From the NCBI GenBank assembly GCA_028695865.1, contig JAQVID010000129.1, positions 1 to 7,638 of the forward strand: a stretch of 7,638 bases of DNA. The letters are read 5' to 3'. The DNA is from Thermoguttaceae bacterium. GTDB taxonomy: Bacteria; Planctomycetota; Planctomycetia; Pirellulales; Thermoguttaceae. Under the pieces are notes generated by a model. That model was given only the letters and a program-made list of their open reading frames with translations. It was not told the origin of the DNA and did no database searches. Positions 1-5,042 of this stretch are shown here, piece after piece (the stretch's first letter is position 1; every line of letters starts with the position of its first letter). The translations under genes and the position numbers were made by a program.

Positions 1-441
1 CGCTTTACACAAGTCGATTACCCTGTTCAAATCTCGGGGAGACTTGGCAATCAGTTTCGCGTCTGCCGCCATATTGAGCAATTGATCGGCTGTATTGTGA
101 GCAAATGGATCATCGGCTTGGTCGGTAGAAACGGCTTTGTTGGAAGCAGCAGGCGATTTCTTTCCCGATTTTCCGGTAGGGGTGTCTTCGGCTTTTTTGC
201 CCGAGTTCGTACTGTCAGACTTGGCCTGCGGTTTTTTAGATTTTGTCTCTGGGGCTGCCTTGTCATCGTGTTTGGCCTGACCGGGGGTCGAAGGCGCGGA
301 CGGTGCCTTGGGGGCGACCGCGGGCTTTTCTGCCGGTTTATTGGCCGGTTTGTCTTGTTGAGCCCATAGTGCTGTTGTACATAATAAAATCGCACAAAAT
401 GCAATTAAAATTCCAAATAAGCTGACAGCCAAACGTTTCAT
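1..441 (-). CDS. Secreted Lys/Pro/Ala-rich protein, N-terminal part (runs off left edge)
   Basis: This minus-strand reading frame stays open for 147 codons from an ATG at 441 to the window edge, so the C-terminus is missing. The start is supported by a GGAGA Shine-Dalgarno at 453-449, seven bases upstream. Residues 1-27 look like a signal peptide: MKR, then a hydrophobic stretch, then ALWA before QQDK, which suggests cleavage near residue 27. There is a Cys at 21, but no proper lipobox. Residues 28 to about 105 are low complexity, rich in Lys, Pro, Ala and Ser, like an extended linker in the periplasm or at the cell surface. From about residue 107 (DDPFAHNTADQLLNMAADAK) the sequence becomes ordinary and probably helical. 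The segment around PRDLNRVIDLCKA resembles the start of TPR-like domains in planctomycete secreted proteins, but that is a weak resemblance. It is transcribed away from the sugar cluster and probably unrelated to it. Function unknown. Confidence 0.8.
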   Translation of the reverse strand, partial: MKRLAVSLFGILIAFCAILLCTTALWAQQDKPANKPAEKPAVAPKAPSAPSTPGQAKHDDKAAPETKSKKPQAKSDSTNSGKKAEDTPTGKSGKKSPAASNKAVSTDQADDPFAHNTADQLLNMAADAKLIAKSPRDLNRVIDLCKA

Positions 442-555
442 GCTTGATTCTCCATTAGGTCTTTTACCGGGAACTGAAGGAACAGTGATACGGACGATCG
501 CCTGCTCCAAGTCATACTGGGACACAAGAGCTTTTCTGACACCAGTTTTGTATTT

Positions 556-585
556 ATTATACGGCCAGAAACCCCTCTTTGGCAA
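556..585 (-). promoter_or_regulatory. Promoter of the secreted-protein gene
   Basis: Read on the minus strand, TTGCCA (585-580) and a perfect TATAAT (561-556) are separated by 18 bases, close to the sigma-70 type consensus. Transcription would begin near 549, giving a leader of about 108 bases before the ATG at 441. The prediction rests on sequence match alone. Confidence 0.6.
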
Positions 586-607
586 GACCGGATTGGTAAA
601 AAACCTC

Positions 608-636
608 ATTCGCGGATGTTTTTTAGGTATTCGCGG
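608..636. repeat. Direct repeat ATTCGCGG x2, 21-bp period
   Basis: The octamer ATTCGCGG occurs at 608-615 and again at 629-636, exactly 21 bases apart, so both copies face the same side of the helix. The pair lies about 22 bases upstream of the -35 element of the minus-strand promoter. This would suit an activator that binds direct half-sites, but flanking bases are not conserved and one short pair could be accidental. Confidence 0.35.
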
Positions 637-829
637 CGATTGATATTGAGATAGAATGTCATTGATGTCGCTGTATATCATATGCGGCACGAATATATAT
701 TCTGGTAACGCTGTGATGTTGGTGTTACGCTCTAATACGGGTGTTACTCTGCTTCCGCTTTCTCGACCATCCCGATTGGTTTTAATCTCTTGCCAATGAG
801 ACAACTTACGCGGGGTGCCGAAACAGGAG

Positions 830-871
830 ACTTGTGCTGCGCAAAAGTGAACTTGTTTTACGCAAAATTGT
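830..871. promoter_or_regulatory. Tandem 21-bp direct repeat, candidate AraC/XylR-type activator site
   Basis: Two adjacent 21-base units, 830-850 and 851-871, share 16 of 21 positions, with the core ACTTGTnnnnCGCAAAA in both. The second unit ends one base before the -35 hexamer at 873-878. AraC-family activators, such as AraC at its I1-I2 half-sites, bind direct repeats with a 21-bp period next to or overlapping the -35 element, where they contact RNA polymerase. A XylR-type member of that family is encoded at the end of this cluster, from 6889. That it binds here is inference. I did not find a second copy of the motif in the gap upstream of the symporter gene. Confidence 0.6.
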
Positions 872-872
872 A

Positions 873-900
873 TTGCAATGCTTGGGCAAACGTGTATACT
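873..900 (+). promoter_or_regulatory. Promoter of the sugar operon
   Basis: TTGCAA (873-878) and TATACT (895-900) are spaced by 16 bases. The -10 matches consensus at five of six positions; the -35 is weaker, as expected of a promoter needing an activator. The start of transcription would be near 907, placing the hairpin at 920-952 in the leader RNA. The tandem repeat at 830-871 abuts it upstream. Confidence 0.6.
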
Positions 901-919
901 GAATAATATGTCGTGTGAG

Positions 920-952
920 CCGCCCTATTCGCAGAATAGCGTGCGGTTTTTT
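920..952 (+). terminator. Terminator-like hairpin in the operon leader
   Basis: CCGC (920-923) pairs with GCGG (943-946) and CTATTC (925-930) with GAATAG (934-939). The loop is GCA, a 1x3 internal loop (C against CGT) separates the two helices, and TTTTTT follows at 947-952. This is the shape of a Rho-independent terminator. It lies between the -10 element and the ribosome site of the first gene, so it could stop leaky transcription or act as an attenuator. It could instead end an unrecognised RNA from further upstream. It also argues against starting the first protein at 915, because the hairpin would then lie inside the coding sequence. Confidence 0.55.
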
Positions 953-977
953 CGGCAGACTATTCAACCCCTTGATG

Positions 978-984
978 AAAAGGA
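978..984 (+). promoter_or_regulatory. Ribosome binding site deciding the first gene's start
   Basis: AAAAGGA lies eight bases before the GTG at 993. The alternative in-frame starts, GTG 915 and ATG 975, have no purine-rich sequence at a suitable distance. Confidence 0.6.
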
Positions 985-992
985 TAAATTCA

Positions 993-1802
993 GTGTCTGT
1001 CCAGAGTTTGGTAAGTTCATCGAAAGACGCGGACGTCGTCTTTCGGGCTTTGGCTTCAAAGTATGCGGTGGACGTCCCGGAAAGTTGGATACTTCGGAAC
1101 GAACCCGATGTATCGACCGAAAAAACGTGTCTTTGTCCCGGAACAAAGCTTGCCAGTCAGTTCGCCAACGCGATTCCTCTTTTCCCGTGGCGATGTGAAC
1201 GACGCTTTGTCGAGTTGGCAAAACTTGTCGCAACCAAGACGGTCGAAAATGTCGTGATGTGCCGTTTCAGTTGTACCGGAAAAAAGAACGCCAGTCTGAA
1301 AGAAATTCTTTATCGCGAATTCGATCTTCTTGAATGGTTCAATGCTTCGCCGATCAAGTCGCTTTACGCAAGTATCGCGGACAATCGTTTTGCGAATGTT
1401 TTGGTCCGTTTGGAAAACGGATGTGTGTGCAGTGTTGAAGTCGGTGCGACGCTTCCGGAAGAAAACGACGCTTCTCTCCTTGATCGACATGAATTGATCG
1501 GTCAGCGTGGAGTCGCTTCTGACCGTGTCGTCGATACGCAACTTCCGCAGAGTTCCGTCTATCTTTTCCAAGGCAATAAAACTCAACATTATACCGATGT
1601 CGATGCCGAGCTGTTCGGTATGGATAACGATGGAATCAATTTGGTTCGAGCAGCCTGGGCTTTTGTTTCCGATACAACCTCCGATTGTGAATCGCGGATT
1701 GCCGAACTGGTTGCGCGGCACCAGCATTTGTCCGCCTGGGTCGATTTGGTGTTTCTGTCCAATGAAAGCGGCAAACATGTTTGCCTGGAAGGAGTCTGCT
1801 GA
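993..1802 (+). CDS. Shortened Gfo/Idh/MocA-like protein lacking a recognisable NAD(P) site
   Basis: A 269-residue protein if started at GTG 993, which has a good ribosome site; the frame is open back to GTG 915 (295 residues). I place it in the Gfo/Idh/MocA fold by pattern, not by strong identity. The segment FPWRCERRFVELAKLV resembles the helix entering the C-terminal domain. REFDLLEWFNASPIKSLYAS matches the family's H-D-x-DLLRWL-G block with its His lost, and VLVRLENGCVCSVEVGA matches the typical substrate-domain beta strand. HELIGQRGVASDRVVDTQ matches the GT-x-G block, and the end (HLSAWVDLVFLSNESGKHV) matches the usual C-terminal helix. The N-terminal GxGxxG loop and EKP motif are not visible, and the region that would hold them is only about 60 residues long. 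It may be a non-catalytic partner of the oxidoreductase gene that overlaps it by one base (TGATG), or a substrate-binding protein. It is a less likely pseudogene, since the frame is intact. Confidence 0.7.
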   Translation: MSVQSLVSSSKDADVVFRALASKYAVDVPESWILRNEPDVSTEKTCLCPGTKLASQFANAIPLFPWRCERRFVELAKLVATKTVENVVMCRFSCTGKKNASLKEILYREFDLLEWFNASPIKSLYASIADNRFANVLVRLENGCVCSVEVGATLPEENDASLLDRHELIGQRGVASDRVVDTQLPQSSVYLFQGNKTQHYTDVDAELFGMDNDGINLVRAAWAFVSDTTSDCESRIAELVARHQHLSAWVDLVFLSNESGKHVCLEGVC

Positions 1803-2881
1803 TGAAACCGATTAAGATTGCGATTATGTCTTTAACTCACGGACATACCCGAAAATATTATCAAACGCTCAAGGATTCGCCCAAACTCGAATGGGTTGCC
1901 GCTTGTGCCGATAACGATACGGTCAAGGAGATTTTCGACCGCAGTGTCGAAGGGATTCCATGCTATCGCAGCGCAGAAGAAATGTTCGCAAACCACAAAG
2001 ATATTGAAGCCGTTGTTTTGGCTTCGGGCAACAGTGTTCATTTGGAGCAAATGCGATTCTTTGCCGAACGTGGTATTCATATTCTTTCGATGAAGATTCC
2101 GACGTTCGATATGGATGAATATGACGAAATGATCGAACTGGTTGACAAGGCGGGAATCGTCTGCCAGGTTGAGCTTGAAATGCATTATAACCCGGTGATT
2201 TACCGTATCAAGAAACTTGTTCAGGATGGTGAATTGGGTAAACTTTTTGCGTTTCAGGCGACGAACATTACGCTTTCGCCGGTTTGGGCTTTCCCCTGGC
2301 AGGGAGTACCGGAATTAAGCTATGGCAAGCGGGTTCCACTGTCGGCTAACGACCATCGTTTTCGCGGGGGGGCTTTGTGCGACCATCCGCATATTTTCGA
2401 CATGATTCGCTGGATTACCGGCAGTGATTTTGAGCAAGTATTCGCCCAAGTATCCGGAAAGAATATTCGAACTGATATTGAAGTTGAAGACGTTCTTTTG
2501 GTCAATGGCAAAATGAAGAACGGCACGACGTTTTTACTTGATCCTTCGTGGTCGCGTCTGGAAGAGCGACTCAAAGTTCCAGGTCCCGGCTGGGAAGTTT
2601 TCCCCAAACGCATGGAAGTCAATATCGCCCTTCATGGAGAAAAAGGTGTTCTCATGGCGGACTGTTTTGGTCCCAATGTGTATCACAACGGGGCTCCCAA
2701 TGATCGTTTGACCGTGCAGTACACCTATTTCGATGAATGGATCGGTCTGGTGGACGAATTTGTCGATTGTGTTCGCAATGGCAAGCAACCGCAAATCAAT
2801 CTTCGTTGGCATCGTCGCAGTATCGAAGCGATGAACGCCTGTTACGAGAGTATCGCCCGGAATCAACCGGTTGAGTTTTAA
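1802..2881 (+). CDS. Gfo/Idh/MocA-family oxidoreductase, atypical active site
   Basis: A 359-residue protein, normal length for this family of NAD(P)-dependent sugar and polyol dehydrogenases. The start at ATG 1802 overlaps the previous stop and has AAGGAG (1789-1794) seven bases upstream; an earlier in-frame TTG at 1781 is unsupported. Residues 1 to about 125 form the Rossmann part, but the first loop reads MSLTHGHTRKYY instead of GxGxxG, as in some subfamilies with a His-rich loop. The EKP catalytic motif is reduced to M97-K98-I99, keeping only the Lys. The C-terminal domain has GGALCDHPHIFDMIRWITG (189-207), matching the conserved D-H-x-H-x-x-D-xxRW block with candidate active-site His and Asp, followed by substrate-domain strands and a C-terminal helix (WIGLVDEFVDCVRNGKQP). 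Likely cytoplasmic, acting on a sugar derivative together with its neighbours. Substrate and cofactor cannot be told. Confidence 0.88.
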   Translation: MKPIKIAIMSLTHGHTRKYYQTLKDSPKLEWVAACADNDTVKEIFDRSVEGIPCYRSAEEMFANHKDIEAVVLASGNSVHLEQMRFFAERGIHILSMKIPTFDMDEYDEMIELVDKAGIVCQVELEMHYNPVIYRIKKLVQDGELGKLFAFQATNITLSPVWAFPWQGVPELSYGKRVPLSANDHRFRGGALCDHPHIFDMIRWITGSDFEQVFAQVSGKNIRTDIEVEDVLLVNGKMKNGTTFLLDPSWSRLEERLKVPGPGWEVFPKRMEVNIALHGEKGVLMADCFGPNVYHNGAPNDRLTVQYTYFDEWIGLVDEFVDCVRNGKQPQINLRWHRRSIEAMNACYESIARNQPVEF

Positions 2882-2903
2882 CACGCAATAAGGAAACATA
2901 ACG

Positions 2904-3932
2904 ATGGCAGTAAAAGAAACAGGTGTTAGTTATTATGGTCTGAGCTACGTGGAGCACGCCGAGCGAGACTTTAAGGAAATGATCGATCACCATTGTACCG
3001 CGGTGATTTTGGCACTATCGGAATTCGACGTCGATTTTTGGCTTCCCAATATAAAAGTAGTCGCCAAGCGGGCCAAGGACATGGGACTGAATGTCTATTT
3101 GGATACATGGGGCGTTGGTAAATGGTTCGGGGGTGAGCCGACGAGTTTGTTCCTGACGCAAAACCCGGGCAATCGGCAAGTCTCCGCTTTTACGGATGAA
3201 CCGCTTCCGGCCGCGTGCTTCAATACGCCCGCGTTTCGAAATTATTATTTCGAGATGTGTCAAAAATTGGCGGAAGTGGAAGCCGACGGTTTTTTCTGGG
3301 ATGAGCCGCATTACGCTTTGCCGAAAGCATACGCGTCCATTACCGGTGGAGCGGGCGACGATTGGACGTGCCGCTGTCCGCATTGTCAAAAGATGTTCGA
3401 GGCGCAATACGGATATCCGATGCCACGGCAGTTGACCATGGAAGTCAAGCGATTTCGACAAGATCAGGCGTTGGATATTTTGGAGACGGCAACGAAAAAA
3501 ATTCGCGCTATTCGCCCGTCGAGCAAAATGACCTGCTGTGTTCACGCGACTTTGGGAACGTACTACGTAACCGAAAATCGCGGATACGACAACTGGGACA
3601 AGGTCGGTAAATCGTCCGCTTGCGATGTATTCAGCACAACGATTCTTTCATATTCGCTCCCGCGCAGTTTTTTCCGTTCGGTCACGCAGCGAACGATCGA
3701 CACGGCAAAGAAATATGGCAAGGGAAATCAGCGATGGCTCATGGGATACTATCAGGAGCCTGAAAAACTCGACGAAGTAAGCGAGGTTGCCAAACTTTAT
3801 TCCGAGATGGGAGTCGAAAGCCTCTTTGCCTGGACTTATCGCGGTGGTTATGGAACCGTTTTGGCTGCTCCCCACGCGCTCGAACTTTGGGACGCGATTG
3901 GTCGGGCTTACGGCGAAGTGTTGGAACGATAA
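2904..3932 (+). CDS. Uncharacterised TIM-barrel-like protein, possible glycosidase-like enzyme
   Basis: A 342-residue protein with no signal peptide, hence probably cytoplasmic. AAGGA (2890-2894) lies nine bases before the ATG, and the gene follows the oxidoreductase by 22 bases. The pattern looks like a (beta/alpha)8 barrel: GVSYYGLSYVEHAERDFKEM at the start, TAVILALSEFDVDFW (32-46), LNVYLDTWGVGKWFGGEPTS (62-81), DGFFWDEPHY (128-137) and late strands ending in SLFAWTYRGG (306-315). D133-E134 at a strand end is a good candidate for catalytic acid residues. C156, C158 and C161 (CRCPHCQKMF) form a compact cysteine cluster that could bind zinc, as inserted between strands in some glycoside-hydrolase-like barrels. 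I recall similar unnamed proteins in sugar clusters of Planctomycetes and Firmicutes, but know no established function. Hydrolysis or isomerisation of the imported substrate is only a guess. Confidence 0.8.
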   Translation: MAVKETGVSYYGLSYVEHAERDFKEMIDHHCTAVILALSEFDVDFWLPNIKVVAKRAKDMGLNVYLDTWGVGKWFGGEPTSLFLTQNPGNRQVSAFTDEPLPAACFNTPAFRNYYFEMCQKLAEVEADGFFWDEPHYALPKAYASITGGAGDDWTCRCPHCQKMFEAQYGYPMPRQLTMEVKRFRQDQALDILETATKKIRAIRPSSKMTCCVHATLGTYYVTENRGYDNWDKVGKSSACDVFSTTILSYSLPRSFFRSVTQRTIDTAKKYGKGNQRWLMGYYQEPEKLDEVSEVAKLYSEMGVESLFAWTYRGGYGTVLAAPHALELWDAIGRAYGEVLER

Positions 3933-3977
3933 CACGCGTCTTTCATCCTAATGTAACTCAATATAAGGAGACAGAAC

Positions 3978-4739
3978 ATGAACGATACATCGAAAGATTT
4001 TGGGTATCTCGAATCGACTCTGGCTGTGATTCGCCGTGTCGAAAAAGAACAGCAGGAGAATATCGAAAAAGCGGCCGCGCTCATGACGGACGCCATTGCC
4101 GACGATCGCCTTATTCATGTATACGGGGGCGGTGGTCATACCACGCTCGTCATGGGTGAGATGTTCTTTCGCGCTGGAGGTTTGGCTAATATCAATCCGA
4201 TCATGGAAACAGGCCTGTCTGTTTTCAATCAGGCGATTAAATATCTTGAACTGGAACGTTGCGTCAACTATGGCCGCAGTATTATGAAGTACTTCAAACT
4301 TAAACCGGATGATGTTCTGATTATTTTTCACAACATCGGAATCAATCCGGCAACCATAGACGCTGCCATGGAAGCCAAAGAGGCCGGTGCTAAAATTATT
4401 GCCGTGAGTTCGTCCTATTGGCAAAACGAAATGCCGCCCGAGCATTTTATTCGTCATCCGAATAAAAAGAATCTCTTCGAATTGGCCGATGTGTGTATCG
4501 ACGATTATAATCGTGTGGGCGACTGTGCCGTTACCGTACCCGGCTTCGATACTCCCATTGCTCCAAACTCGAACATGGTCGATTTTTATATCGCCCATCG
4601 ACTTGAGATTGAAACCGTGCGGCAGTGTGTGGCTCGTGGAATTGAACCCCCGGTGTGGCGAAGTGCCAATGCCCCCGGCGGCGATGAATTCAATGCGAAA
4701 TACATCGAAAAATATCAGCCGCGCGTCAAGATGCTCTAA
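3978..4739 (+). CDS. SIS-domain protein, UPF0309-like sugar isomerase family
   Basis: A 253-residue protein with AAGGAG (3965-3970) seven bases before its ATG, 45 bases after the previous gene. It follows the plan of SIS-fold phosphosugar-binding proteins of the UPF0309 type. A helical N-terminus comes first, then RLIHVYGGGGHTTLVMGEMF (44-63) where most members have G-x-GHS, RAGGLANINPIMETG (65-79), the second core strand DVLIIFHNIGIN (112-123), and the family's end motif GIEPPVWRSANAPGGDEFN (221-239). SIS domains bind phosphorylated sugars and isomerise or sense them. Two usual binding elements are changed: the GHS Ser becomes Thr, and the SNSG turn becomes HNIG, losing its Ser. Binding of a non-phosphorylated or unusual substrate is therefore possible. 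Fold assignment is secure; activity is not. Confidence 0.88.
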   Translation: MNDTSKDFGYLESTLAVIRRVEKEQQENIEKAAALMTDAIADDRLIHVYGGGGHTTLVMGEMFFRAGGLANINPIMETGLSVFNQAIKYLELERCVNYGRSIMKYFKLKPDDVLIIFHNIGINPATIDAAMEAKEAGAKIIAVSSSYWQNEMPPEHFIRHPNKKNLFELADVCIDDYNRVGDCAVTVPGFDTPIAPNSNMVDFYIAHRLEIETVRQCVARGIEPPVWRSANAPGGDEFNAKYIEKYQPRVKML

Positions 4740-4790
4740 GTGGCACAAGCGCTTTTTGAAACGACAAAGATAGTACTAACGACCAATGTT

Positions 4791-4801
4791 TATACCGGTT
4801 T
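4791..4801. repeat. 11-bp inverted repeat, left arm
   Basis: TATACCGGTTT here is the exact reverse complement of AAACCGGTATA at 5011-5021, 209 bases away centre to centre 220. Each arm also contains the hexamer palindrome ACCGGT, so each could be a dimer-binding site by itself. The pair brackets the gap upstream of the symporter gene, which would suit repression by looping; this is inference. Confidence 0.45.
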
Positions 4802-4835
4802 TACTTGATTTGTTGCGTTGTGCGGCCTGAAATTC

Positions 4836-4860
4836 CCCCGTTTTCCAAAGGTAAACGGGG
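4836..4860. repeat. Inverted repeat able to form a stable hairpin
   Basis: CCCCGTTT (4836-4843) pairs perfectly with AAACGGGG (4853-4860). After a T-T mismatch the stem continues with CC/GG around an AAA loop. No T-run follows on either strand, so it is not a typical intrinsic terminator. It may be an operator, an RNA-processing or stability element, or a pause site between the SIS gene and the symporter gene. Confidence 0.5.
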
Positions 4861-5010
4861 TGCCCCTCACCGCAAAGGAAAGTATCGGCAGTATAACTAA
4901 AACCAACGACGAAAGTTTTATCATACGGACACTTCACGTTTCTTGTTGCATTTCCGTTTATGTACCCGTAAAGCCGGGAACGTAACGCGGCAAAGCAGGA
5001 AATCTCTGTG

Positions 5011-5021
5011 AAACCGGTATA
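5011..5021. repeat. 11-bp inverted repeat, right arm
   Basis: AAACCGGTATA, the exact reverse complement of 4791-4801. It ends three bases before the AGAAAGG ribosome site (5025-5031) of the symporter gene, so a protein bound here could block either transcription or translation initiation. Confidence 0.45.
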
Positions 5022-5042
5022 TACAGAAAGGCGACGCCTGTC

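Larger units (their letters stand above)
442..992. other. Divergent regulatory region without a convincing gene
   Basis: About 550 bases separate the secreted-protein gene from the chosen start of the operon. I see no coding region here: the short reading frames lack a ribosome site and show no protein-like composition. It does hold a promoter facing each way, a 21-bp tandem repeat just upstream of the plus-strand promoter, an 8-bp repeat also spaced by 21 bp near 608-636, and a hairpin followed by six T's in the plus-strand leader. Around 704-747 there are further short repeats: GGTGTTAC occurs at 721-728 and 740-747, and GTAAC at 705-709 is the inverse of GTTAC at 724-728. An ATTGG/CCAAT inverted pair lies at 775-797. 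These last ones are short enough to be chance. Confidence 0.6.
4740..5042. other. Non-coding gap upstream of the symporter gene
   Basis: These 303 bases contain no convincing gene. The long antisense reading frame crossing it (minus strand, 4776-5984) has a shadow-like Arg/His/Asn-rich composition. The gap holds an 11-bp inverted repeat at its two ends and an 8+2-bp hairpin in the middle, both listed separately. TATAAC at 4892-4897 could be a -10 element, but no matching -35 lies upstream, so any promoter here is weak or activator-dependent. The AraC-type repeat found upstream of the first operon is not seen. The size of the gap suggests the symporter and regulator have their own transcription start or a processed leader. 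Confidence 0.5.

Noticed and set aside
811..819. CGGGGTGCC shared with 4856-4864 in the other non-coding gap.
   Set aside because: Nine bases shared between two gaps of this size is about what chance allows, and the flanks differ.
878..1198. Plus-strand frame with ATGs at 878 and 908 near the operon promoter.
   Set aside because: The ATG at 878 lies inside the promoter, the one at 908 is at the expected transcription start, and the product shows no protein-like pattern; it overlaps the better frame.
1056..1778. Antisense reading frame of 240 codons opposite the first operon gene.
   Set aside because: No ribosome site or recognisable domain; the plus-strand frame has family-like blocks and fits the operon.
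3948..4748. Antisense reading frame of 266 codons opposite the SIS gene.
   Set aside because: The SIS frame matches a known family over its whole length, so this is a shadow.
4738..4757. Possible terminator just after the SIS gene (AAGTG/CGCTT stem followed by T's).
   Set aside because: Only five pairs including a G-T wobble, too weak to call.
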